A stretch of 64,000 nucleotides of DNA from the NCBI RefSeq assembly GCF_020524885.1, contig NZ_JAIVKJ010000003.1, positions 514,102-578,101 of the forward strand, in the 5' to 3' direction. The translations under genes were made by a program, and so were the position numbers. This DNA is from Microbulbifer elongatus (GTDB lineage: Bacteria; Pseudomonadota; Gammaproteobacteria; Pseudomonadales; Cellvibrionaceae). Below are positions 17,843 to 27,549 of this stretch, piece after piece; the first letter of the stretch is position 1; the number at the start of each line of letters is the position of its first letter. The notes under the pieces were generated by a model. That model was not told where the DNA came from. It saw only the letters and a list, made by a program, of their open reading frames with translations, and did not search any database.

Positions 17843-20446
17843 ATGACGGGGGTTGCGGGATATGGGGCCCCTCTCGGTCCGACTGGATCTTGTCGTTGGA
17901 CCGTCAGTCTGTGGGCCTGCGCGCTGGGTATTGGGCAAGTTGCCTGGTGGCCGCGGCTGCCTGGCAGCGCTGATCTCGCCAGTGTTGCCCTGTGGGTGTT
18001 GCTGGCCCTGTCGCTGTTAGCGGTGTTGGCTGGAGGAGGGGCCAGTACAGTTCGGCATTGGCGGCCACTGCTGATTCGTTTGCTGCTCCCATTTGCGCTG
18101 GGTAGCTGCTGGGCCTTGACGTTCAACCATCAATCACTGGAGCAGCGACTGCCTGCGGATCTCCACGGGACCGATCACGATGTGACCCTGCAAGTGGTTT
18201 CCCTGCCTCAGAGTGGCCCGGCGGTCTCCTATTTCGGTCGTTCGTCTTCATCTTCTTCCGGATACCTGGACGCCAAGTTTCGCGCGCGGGTAGTAGATGC
18301 GTCAGACCCCCGTTTCCTGCACCGCGACCTGGAGCTCGGCTGGTACCGTATGGCGCACAGGGACGCGGCGCGTCTGCGGGCAGGAAGTCGCTGGCAAATG
18401 CGAGTGCGCCTGAAACAACCAAGGGGCAGCGTTAATCCATACACGTTTGATTACGAAGCATGGCTGCTGGAGCAGGGGATATTTGCCACGGGTTATGTCC
18501 GGGAAAGAGACAGGCCGCCTGAATTTATTGCGCCGGGGCGCGGCCTTTCCGCGCTGAGAGAGCGAATCAGGGATCGGCTGGGTTCCATGTCGACTGCAGG
18601 GGGCGGTGGGGAGGCATACCGGCATTCGGGCCTGTTTCGCGCGCTGCTGCTGGGGGACCGCGGCGGCGTCGATGGGGACACTCGGTTGTTGCTGCAGCGC
18701 ACCGGCACAGCCCATCTGCTGGCGATCTCCGGGCTGCATGTGGGGATGATTGCGGGCTTCTTTTTCCTGATCGGCAGCGTTCTTTCTCGGACCATCGGTG
18801 CGCTCCGGGCCAGTGCGTGGGTAGGCAGCGCTGCACGCCTGTTGCGGATGGGGGCTCGCGGCCATCCTCTGTTCTTAGCGGGACTGACAGCGCTACTTGG
18901 TGCGGCGGCTTATACCCTCGTCAGTGGTGCACCGCTGTCGGCTCAGCGCGCACTATTCATGACGGGAATCGGAATCTGCGCGCTGTTATTCAGGCGCCGG
19001 GTAGGCGGTCAGCTGGCATTTGCCGCGGCACTCTGTGGGGTGCTGCTATGGCAACCACTGGCTGTACTGAGCGCGGGCTTTTGGCTTTCATTTATTGCCG
19101 TTGGGGCGTTACTCATCCGCTTCCAGGGGCGGCATGTCCAAAGCGCGCCCACGAGCCAATCGTTGAACGCTGCCGGTATATCGGGAATGCCCGGACGTAT
19201 GGCGGAAAGCTTGCGTACGGCGATTCAGGGGCAGTGGGCAATTTTGATCGCACTGTTACTGCCATCCACTCTGCTATTTGCCGGTATAAGTCTTAGCGGG
19301 CTGTTCCTGAACCTGGTTGCTATCCCCTGGGTAGGACTGGTGATTTTGCCTTCGATTTCGTTGGGGGCGGTAGCTCCCGAACCTATTGGAGGAATCCTGT
19401 TGAGTGTGGCGGACGTGAATCTCGATTGGTTGCTCACGTTCCTCGCGACTGCAGACTCCTATGTACCCGGGTGGCAGCCGCTTCCCGCAGTCCGCTCGGG
19501 TCTGATGATTCTCGCCGTCTGTATTTGTGGTGCGGTGTTGCTGTTGCCGAGCGGGGTGCCGGGAAGGGCTCTGGGCTGGTGTCTGCTGCCTGCCTTGCTA
19601 AGTGCGGCTTTGCCCTGGCAGCGCGCGCGGGAGCCGGGTTTTGAGCTCACGGTTCTGGATGTAGGGCAGGGGCTGGCGGTGGTCGCTTCCACGGAAACCC
19701 ATACGATGGTGTTCGATACCGGTCCGAGCAGCGCCAGTGGCTGGAGCTCGGGGGTGAGCATTGTCTCCCCGTATGTACTGAACAGCTCCGGGCAACATCT
19801 GGATCTACTGGCAATCAGTCATGGAGATCTCGACCACTCGGGCGGTGCCGAGGGTGTACTGGCGGAGCTTGAAGTCGCTGCGATCGCGGCTCCGGGGCGG
19901 TTTGTGGAACGGTTCAGAGGGGAGGAACCCATACACGCGACCAGCCGCTGTATGGCCGGACAGCATATTGATCTGGGTGAACTGTCGGTGGAATGGCTGT
20001 GGCCGCGCTCGGACACGATCAGTGGCGAGGAAAATGACCACAGCTGTGTGGCCCTACTGCAGTGGCGGGGTGTGCGCGTGCTGCTGACCGGCGACATTTC
20101 CGCCGACGTTGAGTATCAGCTCGCTGCTGAAAACCCGGATTTCTCCTCTGTCGACCTGCTGATTGCGCCGCATCACGGCTCGCGTACTTCAACTTCCATG
20201 GCTTTGATTCAGTGGGCGGCGCCGGAGCGTGTTGCCTTCAGTGCGGGCTATCGCCATCACTTCGGGCACCCGCATCCGTCCGTTGTGCAAAGGCTATCGA
20301 GTCAGGGAGTGGCCCTGTTTAACACCGCGGACACCGGTGCGGTGCGCTTCAACTGGTTGCCAGGCGCAATGTCGCCCCATGTGTATTGTGGCCGCGAAAC
20401 CGGCAAGTTCTGGCGGACAACCGGGCCTTTAGCTGAGTGCGATTGA
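17843..20446 (+). CDS. comEC: DNA internalisation competence protein ComEC/Rec2
   Basis: 867 aa inner-membrane channel for single-stranded DNA in transformation. Order: N-terminal helices and DUF4131 (about 10-200), competence domain with HLLAISGLHVGM (about 290-301) and many helices to about 560, then a metallo-beta-lactamase-type domain (VLDVGQGLAVVA near 605, AISHGDLDHSGG near 655, LLIAPHHGSRTS near 770, HHFGHPHPSV near 810). It precedes exbB-exbD-msbA as in many gammaproteobacteria. GGAAGG-N-AGGA precedes the ATG. Confidence 0.95.
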   Translation: MTGVAGYGAPLGPTGSCRWTVSLWACALGIGQVAWWPRLPGSADLASVALWVLLALSLLAVLAGGGASTVRHWRPLLIRLLLPFALGSCWALTFNHQSLEQRLPADLHGTDHDVTLQVVSLPQSGPAVSYFGRSSSSSSGYLDAKFRARVVDASDPRFLHRDLELGWYRMAHRDAARLRAGSRWQMRVRLKQPRGSVNPYTFDYEAWLLEQGIFATGYVRERDRPPEFIAPGRGLSALRERIRDRLGSMSTAGGGGEAYRHSGLFRALLLGDRGGVDGDTRLLLQRTGTAHLLAISGLHVGMIAGFFFLIGSVLSRTIGALRASAWVGSAARLLRMGARGHPLFLAGLTALLGAAAYTLVSGAPLSAQRALFMTGIGICALLFRRRVGGQLAFAAALCGVLLWQPLAVLSAGFWLSFIAVGALLIRFQGRHVQSAPTSQSLNAAGISGMPGRMAESLRTAIQGQWAILIALLLPSTLLFAGISLSGLFLNLVAIPWVGLVILPSISLGAVAPEPIGGILLSVADVNLDWLLTFLATADSYVPGWQPLPAVRSGLMILAVCICGAVLLLPSGVPGRALGWCLLPALLSAALPWQRAREPGFELTVLDVGQGLAVVASTETHTMVFDTGPSSASGWSSGVSIVSPYVLNSSGQHLDLLAISHGDLDHSGGAEGVLAELEVAAIAAPGRFVERFRGEEPIHATSRCMAGQHIDLGELSVEWLWPRSDTISGEENDHSCVALLQWRGVRVLLTGDISADVEYQLAAENPDFSSVDLLIAPHHGSRTSTSMALIQWAAPERVAFSAGYRHHFGHPHPSVVQRLSSQGVALFNTADTGAVRFNWLPGAMSPHVYCGRETGKFWRTTGPLAECD

Positions 20447-20621
20447 ATGTGAGGGCGCGATAGCCACCATCGGGCGAGTCGAGCACGTTCGCGGCGCGAG
20501 GGTGTTCACATTCATAGGCCGGCGGGGAAAACACATGGGAGGTGCGAAGTGGTTCAAGTATATGGGACTGCCTAAGTGGTACTGTCACGCACAATTTCAG
20601 CAGCTAGATGTTTTGCATTGT

Positions 20622-21446
20622 ATGAAAAAGAATCACATATCCGGCGCCATCCTGATGGTTGCCGGCCTGTCATTCTGCGGCGCGACTGCAGCCGACGAGT
20701 GGAAGTACTCCATCGGTACCGATATCAGCAGCGGTAAATACGGGGACACCGAAGAAACCGAGATCGTCGCCACGCCCTTTACCGTCAGTTATTCCCCCAA
20801 CGCAAGCTGGACGTTCAAGGCCTCAATGCCATGGACCAGTATTGAAGGTCCCGGCGGGGTCATTCCCGGCGGCGATGGCGGAATCGTTGTTGGTCCGGGT
20901 AACGGACGCGGAAATGGAAATGGTGGGAACCAAACCGGCGATGAAATCGTGTTAACTGAGGAGTCAGGTCTGGGAGACCTGTGGTTGACCGGTACATACA
21001 GCCTGCAACCGATCGCCGAACAGTACTTTTTTGACCTCTCCGCCAAGTACAAGTTACCGGTGGGGGATGAAGACAAAGGCCTCGGCACCGGTGAAGTGGA
21101 CTACACGCTGCAGGCCGAGATGTTTACGGTGATCGATAATTATACGCCGTTTGTGACCGTCGCCAGGAAGTTCAAGGGCGATCTTCCCGAAACGGAACTG
21201 CGGGATGTCTGGTACACCTCCATCGGCAGTGGTTATAAGTTGAGCGAGGTGGCGAGTGTCGGCGCGTCTCTGGATTACCAGCAGGCCGCGACGTCTCAAA
21301 GCGATCGGCAGACGGAGCTATTCGGTTATTACAGTCACAGACTCAGCGCGCAATGGACGGGCATGGTCTATGGCTATCTCGGCTTGGCCGATGGTAGCCC
21401 GGACCAGGGCTTTGGCTTTCAGATCAGTTACCGCCCGATGGACTGA
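20622..21446 (+). CDS. Outer-membrane beta-barrel (transporter-like) protein
   Basis: 274 aa from the ATG at 20622, which starts a good signal peptide (cleaved near GATAAD); the frame is open 120 bp further upstream but that extension has no signal features. The mature part looks like a 10-12-strand barrel (SIGTDISSGKYG, FTVSYSPNASWTFKASMPW, LSAKYKLPVG) ending in FGFQISYRPMD. A Gly/Asn-rich loop (GPGNGRGNGNGGNQ) lies near 105. Not a named family; related proteins are annotated as transporter or DUF3187-like. Shares direction with comEC and the next gene. Confidence 0.6.
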   Translation: MKKNHISGAILMVAGLSFCGATAADEWKYSIGTDISSGKYGDTEETEIVATPFTVSYSPNASWTFKASMPWTSIEGPGGVIPGGDGGIVVGPGNGRGNGNGGNQTGDEIVLTEESGLGDLWLTGTYSLQPIAEQYFFDLSAKYKLPVGDEDKGLGTGEVDYTLQAEMFTVIDNYTPFVTVARKFKGDLPETELRDVWYTSIGSGYKLSEVASVGASLDYQQAATSQSDRQTELFGYYSHRLSAQWTGMVYGYLGLADGSPDQGFGFQISYRPMD

Positions 21447-21537
21447 CGGGCAGTACGGAGCGATTAGCGGGTAAGGTGTGATCACAGGGTGATTATCCAG
21501 ACTGCGTGACAAGAATGTTAAACAGGAGACATAAGTG

Positions 21538-22311
21538 ATGCGAATTCCATTTAAATCCACTGCATTGGCCGCGGCGGTTGCTGCTATGGCCGCTCTGCCG
21601 CTGGCCTGGGCAGATGACGATATGCCGGAGACCGATACTGCCGACACTGAAGTGGTGGAAGTAGCAAACACTGTTCCCAGTGACCGCATCATTGGTTATT
21701 TCAGTGAGTTCTTTGGTGAAGACACCGAGACCGTTGCTGCAGGCCTGCGCGATGGCAGTATCCAGTACGTTGCACCGGTAGAGGACGCAGGGACTGACAC
21801 AGAGACGGAAGCTGAGACGGATACAACCCACGGTGACACCGACTCCCATACCTCCGTGGATGACCCGGAAGAAGTAGAAGACGGCGCTGATTCCGCCGCC
21901 GGTATGGGTTGGGGTAACGTGGTCATCAGCATGGCGCTCGCCGAGCAGCTGGCTGGGATTTCCCAGGCGGAAGCTCTTGAAGGGGAAGAGGGCATGACCG
22001 CCAATGAGTCCCTGAACGAAATTCTGCGTATGCGCCAGGAAGATGGCATGGGCTGGGGCCAAATTGCCCGTAGCCTCGGTGTTAATCTCGGTGAGGTAAT
22101 GAGCGGTATCCGTTCAAACCGCCCTGATATGACTGAAAAGCTGGTGCGTAAGGAAGAGCGTGCAGCATCCCGTGCTGAGCGCATGGACAAGGCGGGCAAG
22201 CCGGAAAAGGTTGCCAAGCTTGATCGACCCGAGCGTCCAATGAAAGCGGAACGTCCGGAAAAGCCCGAGCGTCCGGAGAAGCCCCAGCGCCCTGAGCGCC
22301 CGGGACGATAA
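21538..22311 (+). CDS. Secreted protein with GWG motifs and Arg/Pro/Glu/Lys repeat tail
   Basis: 257 aa from the ATG at 21538 (a GTG just upstream is also possible); AACAGGAGAC lies before it. Signal peptide ends near LAWA. An acidic linker (DTETEAETDTTHGDTDSH) precedes two related segments GMGWGNVVISMALA and GMGWGQIARSLGVNL; the second resembles a helix-turn-helix. The C-terminus is low complexity, repeating RPEKP-type units over the last 35 residues. The GWGQIA segment recurs in secreted proteins of unknown function in Proteobacteria. Its own terminator follows. Confidence 0.6.
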   Translation: MRIPFKSTALAAAVAAMAALPLAWADDDMPETDTADTEVVEVANTVPSDRIIGYFSEFFGEDTETVAAGLRDGSIQYVAPVEDAGTDTETEAETDTTHGDTDSHTSVDDPEEVEDGADSAAGMGWGNVVISMALAEQLAGISQAEALEGEEGMTANESLNEILRMRQEDGMGWGQIARSLGVNLGEVMSGIRSNRPDMTEKLVRKEERAASRAERMDKAGKPEKVAKLDRPERPMKAERPEKPERPEKPQRPERPGR

Positions 22312-22356
22312 GCGGCGGCGGGTGCCAAGCCTCCGCCCCGTTGTATGCATTGTGCG

Positions 22357-22378
22357 ACAGCCACCATCTGGTGGCTGT
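22357..22378 (+). terminator. Rho-independent terminator
   Basis: Perfect 10-bp inverted repeat ACAGCCACCA/TGGTGGCTGT with a 2-nt gap, followed by TTCCGTTTTT. It ends the transcript of the RPEKP-repeat protein gene. Confidence 0.8.
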
Positions 22379-22622
22379 TTCCGTTTTTGGAGGCGCAAAA
22401 TGGGGGCGGATCACCGTGACTCCCTGATCCGGGCTCGTGGGAATACCCGCGACAGGTCTCGCCTGAATTCGTATGTAACTTTGGTCACAGAGATAAAATT
22501 CATACCACTCAAGGACTTAGCCAACCCGATGAGCTGTGATAGAGTCTCTGACTTAATTTGAAGTCGATACAAACGACGCGACCCAATAACAAAACCCTTC
22601 CGCAGTCTGGGGCCAATAAAAA

Positions 22623-23246
22623 GTGTTAGAAATAATCAAGTCCGGCGGCTGGCTGATGCTGCCAATCCTGCTCTGTTCCGTAGCTGTTATTGCCATTTTC
22701 ATCGAGCGCCTGTGGACGCTGAATGAGCGCAAGATCGCACCCCGCGCCCTGCTGGGGCAGGTCTGGTCCAGTTTGAAGGGCAATCAGTTGACCACCGAGA
22801 AGATCAAGGAACTGCGTGATTCCAGTCCGTTGGGCCGTATCTTTGCCGCGGGCCTGGCCAACTCCAAGCACGGCCGCGAAGTGATGAAAGACAGTATCGA
22901 AGAGGCTGCCAGCCAGGTGGTTCACGAGCTGGAGCGCTTTCTGAATGTGCTCGGCACCATCGCCGCTGTTGCGCCGCTGATTGGCCTTCTGGGTACTGTG
23001 GTGGGCATGATCCAGGTATTTACCGCCATCATGCTGGAAGGTACCGGCAACGCCGGTGTTCTGGCGGGCGGCATCTCCCAGGCGCTGATTACCACTGCTG
23101 CAGGTCTTAGCGTAGCTATCCCGGCGTTGATGGCGCATCGTTACTTCCAGCGCCGAGTGGATTCCATCGTGGTGACCATGGAGCAGGAGGCCGTCAAACT
23201 GGTGGATGCCCTGCACAGCGACCGCCGTATTGAAGCTGCAGCCTGA
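22623..23246 (+). CDS. exbB: MotA/TolQ/ExbB proton channel protein ExbB
   Basis: 207 aa inner-membrane proton channel. It begins LEIIKSGGWLMLPILLCSVAVIAI from a GTG start, the standard ExbB2 N-terminus, with one helix at the N-terminus and two in the MotA/ExbB domain (LGTIAAVAPLIGLLGTVVG about 110-130; GISQALITTAAGLSVAIPAL about 148-170). Followed 29 bp later by exbD. In this chromosomal position (before msbA) ExbBD is a common gammaproteobacterial arrangement; it could energise TonB or a dedicated partner. Confidence 0.93.
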   Translation: MLEIIKSGGWLMLPILLCSVAVIAIFIERLWTLNERKIAPRALLGQVWSSLKGNQLTTEKIKELRDSSPLGRIFAAGLANSKHGREVMKDSIEEAASQVVHELERFLNVLGTIAAVAPLIGLLGTVVGMIQVFTAIMLEGTGNAGVLAGGISQALITTAAGLSVAIPALMAHRYFQRRVDSIVVTMEQEAVKLVDALHSDRRIEAAA

Positions 23247-23275
23247 GCGCGCAACCACAGACTCAGGAGCGCGCA

Positions 23276-23695
23276 ATGCAATTTCGTCGCCAGAATACCG
23301 AGCAGGATGGGGTAAACCTCACGCCACTGATTGACGTGGTGTTTCTGCTGCTGATCTTTTTTATGGTGTCTACCACCTTCACCAAAGAGAGCCATCTCAA
23401 GCTGAACCTGCCGGAGGCCGCCGGCCCGCAGGCTGACAGTCCGCCCTCGACCATCGAAGTGCTGATCAACGCCGACGGCTCCTATTCCGTGGATGGCCGG
23501 GCGCTGATCAACAAGAAACTGGTCACTCTGAAATCTGCACTGTCGGAAGTGTCCGGCGGCGAGTACAATCGCCCGCTGATCATTACCGCAGATGCCACCG
23601 CACAACACCAGGCGGTGGTTCGTGCCATGGATGCCGCGGGGCAGCTGGGATTTGTACATCTCAGCATCACCACCCGGCAGCCGGACGAACAGTAA
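23276..23695 (+). CDS. exbD: Biopolymer transport protein ExbD
   Basis: 139 aa. Short cytoplasmic N-terminus, one membrane helix with the essential Asp20 in TPLIDVVFLLLIFFMV, then a periplasmic domain ending SITTRQPDEQ. Forms the proton channel with ExbB encoded directly upstream. GGAGCGCGC precedes the ATG. Confidence 0.94.
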   Translation: MQFRRQNTEQDGVNLTPLIDVVFLLLIFFMVSTTFTKESHLKLNLPEAAGPQADSPPSTIEVLINADGSYSVDGRALINKKLVTLKSALSEVSGGEYNRPLIITADATAQHQAVVRAMDAAGQLGFVHLSITTRQPDEQ

Positions 23696-23809
23696 TCTAT
23701 AAAGTGTTTAGCCGCCGGGTGTGGCCGATGCCGCATCTGTGCCGTGCTTCCGGGGGCAACGAGTCCCCTGGAAGCTGCATTTCGCGGACAACACGCTGCC
23801 AAGATAGTT

Positions 23810-25648
23810 ATGGATAAATCCTCCCAGCCGGTGCTTAAGCCCCGTCACGGTGCCAAGACCTACCGCCGTCTCCTTTCTTACGCGGTTCCCCAGTGGCCGC
23901 TGTTTGTTGTCGCCGTGCTCGGTTTCCTCCTGTTTTCCAGTATGGAAGTCGTGCTCATTGCGGTCACCGAGTTGCTGCTGGATGCGGTTGGGGCGGGTAT
24001 TGAGCAGGGCAGGGGTTTCCTGTCCCAGTATGTGGCTGGCTTTTTCCCCGGTGGCATCATGCCCCAGGAAACCGCGCGCTGGCTGGTGCCGGCAGCGATG
24101 CTGGTTATTATCATACTGCGTGCTATCGGCAACTTTGTCGGCAGCTACGGGCTTGCCTACGTAGCGCGTGCGGTGATTCATCAATTGCGCTCGGAACTGT
24201 TCGCGCATATCGGGCAGCTGCCCAGCAGCTACTTTGACCGCTACACCGGGGCCTTCCTGATCTCCAAGGTCGCCTACAACGTGGAGCAGGTCACCAATTC
24301 CATCACCAAGGCCTTGCGGACCATGATCCGCTCTTCGTTTACCGCGATCGGTCTGCTGACCTACCTGTTGCTGGTGAACTGGAAGCTGACCCTGACCTTC
24401 TTCCTGTTTGTGCCGATCATCGCGATTATTGTCGGCATTGTTGGCCGCCGTTTTCGCAAGCTTAGTCATCGAATCCAGAACACCATGGGGGACGTGACCC
24501 ACGTAACTCAGGAAGCCATCAATGGCTATGAGGTGGTGCGGATGTACGGTGGGCGAAAATACGAGAATGCACGCTTCCAGGCGGCAAGCAATGCGAATCG
24601 GCAGCAGTTTATGAAGCTGGTCGTCGCAGACAATGCCAGCGTGTCGGTGATACAGACCCTGGTGGGCCTGGCTACTGCAGTGCTTGTCTGGTTCGCCCTG
24701 GCCCCGGGAATGGTCGAATCCATGACCGCAGGCGTGTTTGCCTCCTACATTGGTGCCGCGGCATCGCTGGCAAAACCAATCCGCAATCTGTCCGAAGTCT
24801 ACGCCGAGATCCAGAAAGGGATTGCCGCGGCGGAGAGTATCTTCGAGGTATTCGATTCGCCCAAAGAGCCTACCGGTGGCACGCTGGCGCTACCGAGCCC
24901 GGTGACCGGCGCGGTAACCTTTGATCATCTCGGCTTTCGTTACAGTGAAGATGGTCCGAACGTGCTGAGCGATATCGACTTTGACGTCAAAGCAGGACAG
25001 ACGGTGGCATTGGTGGGAGCCTCAGGTTCTGGTAAGAGCACGCTGGTCAGTCTGCTGTCGCGGTTTTACGAGCCCACATCCGGGCGTATTCTGCTGGATG
25101 GGGTGGATATCACCGAGGTACCGGTTGCGGAGCTACGTGAGCAGATCAGTCTGGTTTCCCAGAATATCGTGCTGTTCAACGATACCGTGTATCGCAATAT
25201 CGCTTACGGAGAGCTTGAGAGTAAATCGGAAGCGGAGGTTCAGCGTGCAGTGGATCTGGCCCACGCCCGTCATTTTATCGACGAGCTGCCGGATGGCCTG
25301 AACACGGTACTGGGAGACAACGCGCAGATACTTTCCGGCGGTCAGCGCCAGCGCCTGGCAATTGCGCGGGCTCTGCTAAAAGATTCTCCGCTGCTGATTC
25401 TCGACGAGGCCACTTCGGCGCTGGACAACGAGTCCGAGCGCCACATCCAGGCCGCGTTGGCCGAAGTAATGAAGAATCGCACTACTTTTGTCATTGCACA
25501 CCGTCTCAGCACAATCGAGAACGCCGATTGCATTCTGGTGATGGACCAGGGGCGTATCGCGGAAAGTGGTACCCACAGCGAACTGCTGGCGATGGGTGGG
25601 CGCTATGCGCTGCTGCTCCAGCAGCAGGCTGGTGGAACACTCAGTTAA
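23810..25648 (+). CDS. msbA: Lipid A export ABC transporter MsbA
   Basis: 612 aa half-transporter that flips lipid A-core across the inner membrane. The ATG at 23810 gives the family-typical N-terminus MDKSSQPVLKPRHG; the upstream extension is ignored. Six membrane helices in 20-310, then the ATPase domain: Walker A GASGSGKS, Q-loop SLVSQNIVLFND, signature [12 protein letters not shown], Walker B LLILDEATSALD, switch His in VIAHRLSTIE. Directly followed by lpxK and kdsB, so one LPS-assembly operon. Confidence 0.96.
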   Translation: MDKSSQPVLKPRHGAKTYRRLLSYAVPQWPLFVVAVLGFLLFSSMEVVLIAVTELLLDAVGAGIEQGRGFLSQYVAGFFPGGIMPQETARWLVPAAMLVIIILRAIGNFVGSYGLAYVARAVIHQLRSELFAHIGQLPSSYFDRYTGAFLISKVAYNVEQVTNSITKALRTMIRSSFTAIGLLTYLLLVNWKLTLTFFLFVPIIAIIVGIVGRRFRKLSHRIQNTMGDVTHVTQEAINGYEVVRMYGGRKYENARFQAASNANRQQFMKLVVADNASVSVIQTLVGLATAVLVWFALAPGMVESMTAGVFASYIGAAASLAKPIRNLSEVYAEIQKGIAAAESIFEVFDSPKEPTGGTLALPSPVTGAVTFDHLGFRYSEDGPNVLSDIDFDVKAGQTVALVGASGSGKSTLVSLLSRFYEPTSGRILLDGVDITEVPVAELREQISLVSQNIVLFNDTVYRNIAYGELESKSEAEVQRAVDLAHARHFIDELPDGLNTVLGDNAQILSGGQRQRLAIARALLKDSPLLILDEATSALDNESERHIQAALAEVMKNRTTFVIAHRLSTIENADCILVMDQGRIAESGTHSELLAMGGRYALLLQQQAGGTLS

Positions 25649-25687
25649 CGAGAACATTTGATAACAGGGATAGGAGCGCATCGCGCA

Positions 25688-26719
25688 ATGTCGCTTGAAG
25701 ACTGGTTAAACAAACGCTGGTATCCGGCCGCCGAGGGCGGAATCGATTCCAGTATGCCATTGCCATTGTTGGCTCCGCTGGAATTGGCTTTCCGGCAGGG
25801 CAGCCGTCTGCGCAAGCTGCGCAATTCGCCTGAACCACTGCCCGTGCCGGTTATTGTGGTGGGCAATATTACCGTGGGCGGAGCCGGCAAGACGCCCCTG
25901 GTTGCGGAGCTTGGCCGGTGGCTTCAGGAGCGAGGGCGCAAGCCGGGCATAATCAGTCGCGGTTATGGCGGTCGCGCCAAGCACTACCCATACAGCGTAT
26001 CCGCGCAGTCACACCCCCTGGAGTCCGGCGATGAACCGCTCATGCTGCACCTGATGACCGGTTTACCGGTAATGGTGTCGCCCAAGCGCGCTGAAGCCGC
26101 CGAGGCTCTAATTGCCGAGCACGGTTGCGACGTCATTATTTCAGACGACGGGCTCCAGCATTACGGGCTGTGGCGCAGTATGGAAATCTGCGTGGTCGAT
26201 GGGCAGCGGGGATTGGGAAATGAGCACCTGTTGCCTCGGGGCCCACTGCGTGAATCCCCGGAACGTCTGGGCAGCGTTGATATGGTGGTTGTGAATGGCG
26301 AACCGAACGCTCTGGTAGAGAGTCAGTGTGGCGATCAGGCTGACTTTGTCATGGAGCTGGCGCCGTCTCTCTGGCATCAGTTCAACCTGGATCAGACCTC
26401 GACACTGAAACTGGAGTCCGGCCCAGAGGCCGGTCCCTGTCACGCGGTTGCAGCCATTGGCAATCCCCAGCGTTTTTTTAATGCCCTCCGAAATCTCGGC
26501 TACACCGTGATGGAGATGCCGTTTCCCGATCATCACCAGTTCACTCAGCACGAATTGCAACTCGACGGTGAGACACCGGTAATCATGACCATGAAAGACG
26601 CGGTCAAGTGTCGCGACTTCTGGCAGAGCCACTGGTGGGCCATGGAGGTCCAGGCGCAACTCCCGGACATTTTTTACCAGCGTATCCATCAACACCTCGA
26701 GAGTTTCCAGCCGGCATGA
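25688..26719 (+). CDS. lpxK: Tetraacyldisaccharide 4'-kinase LpxK
   Basis: 343 aa, membrane-associated kinase that makes lipid IVA. P-loop in [17 protein letters not shown] (about 56-72), [12 protein letters not shown], the DDGLQHYGL motif near 150 and MTMKDAVKC near the C-terminus are all standard. The ATG at 25688 ([12 protein letters not shown]) is chosen over one 30 bp upstream because LpxK proteins begin this way. The stop overlaps the kdsB start as ATGA. Confidence 0.95.
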   Translation: MSLEDWLNKRWYPAAEGGIDSSMPLPLLAPLELAFRQGSRLRKLRNSPEPLPVPVIVVGNITVGGAGKTPLVAELGRWLQERGRKPGIISRGYGGRAKHYPYSVSAQSHPLESGDEPLMLHLMTGLPVMVSPKRAEAAEALIAEHGCDVIISDDGLQHYGLWRSMEICVVDGQRGLGNEHLLPRGPLRESPERLGSVDMVVVNGEPNALVESQCGDQADFVMELAPSLWHQFNLDQTSTLKLESGPEAGPCHAVAAIGNPQRFFNALRNLGYTVMEMPFPDHHQFTQHELQLDGETPVIMTMKDAVKCRDFWQSHWWAMEVQAQLPDIFYQRIHQHLESFQPA

Positions 26720-27489
26720 GCGATACCAGCAACTGCGCATTTGACGTAATCATTCCCGCCCGTTATGCCTCCAGTCGTCTGCCGGGCAAGCCCCTGGCGG
26801 AGATCGCCGGCAAGCCGATGGTGCAGCGGGTGTTTGAGCGCGCCCGCGAAAGTGCCGCGCAAAGGGTGATCGTGGCGACCGACGACATGCGCGTGGCGCA
26901 AGTGGTGCAGGGTTTCGGTGGTGAGGTGTGTATGACCAGCCCGGATCACGCGTCGGGCACTGACCGTTTGCAGGAGGTGGCGGTTAATCTCGGTGTGGCC
27001 GAAGACCGCATCCTGGTCAATGTGCAGGGAGACGAACCGCTGATCCCGCCAGCGGTGATCAATCAGGTGGCACATAATCTGGCGGAAAATACGGCTGCCG
27101 GGGTGGCTACCCTGGCAGAGCCCATTGTCTCAGCGGAAGACTTCCTGAATCCCAATATCGTCAAACTGGTAGCAGAAGAGTCCGGTCTGGCTCGCTATTT
27201 CTCCCGCGCCCCGATTCCCTGGCCGCGAGACGCTTTTGCCCTGGACCAGCAGTCATTGCCTGCCGGGCTCAATCCCCGGCGCCATATTGGCATCTATGCT
27301 TACCGGGCGGGCCTGCTGAACCTGTTTGTCAGCTGGCCGATGGCTCCGATCGAGCAGTTCGAGGCGCTTGAGCAACTTCGATTCCTGTACAACGGACATG
27401 CCATTCATGTAGCGGACGCCTGCGAAGAGGTGCCGGGTGGGGTGGACACGGCGCAGGATCTTGAACGGATGCGCGCGTATTTCGCATAA
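26716..27489 (+). CDS. kdsB: 3-deoxy-manno-octulosonate cytidylyltransferase KdsB
   Basis: 257 aa, activates Kdo as CMP-Kdo for LPS core. Motifs: [17 protein letters not shown] (about 10-26), [35 protein letters not shown]. The start at 26716 overlaps the lpxK stop by 4 bp (ATGA), showing translational coupling; the long upstream open frame is inside lpxK and not used. Confidence 0.96.
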   Translation: MSDTSNCAFDVIIPARYASSRLPGKPLAEIAGKPMVQRVFERARESAAQRVIVATDDMRVAQVVQGFGGEVCMTSPDHASGTDRLQEVAVNLGVAEDRILVNVQGDEPLIPPAVINQVAHNLAENTAAGVATLAEPIVSAEDFLNPNIVKLVAEESGLARYFSRAPIPWPRDAFALDQQSLPAGLNPRRHIGIYAYRAGLLNLFVSWPMAPIEQFEALEQLRFLYNGHAIHVADACEEVPGGVDTAQDLERMRAYFA

Positions 27490-27549
27490 CTTTGACCTTA
27501 TGGGTAGGCCGGTAGCTCTATCGGGCGGTGGCCTTGAGACCGATATTGC

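Noticed and set aside
20502..20621. N-terminal extension of the outer-membrane protein gene
   Set aside because: The 40 extra residues destroy the signal peptide and have no ribosome site.
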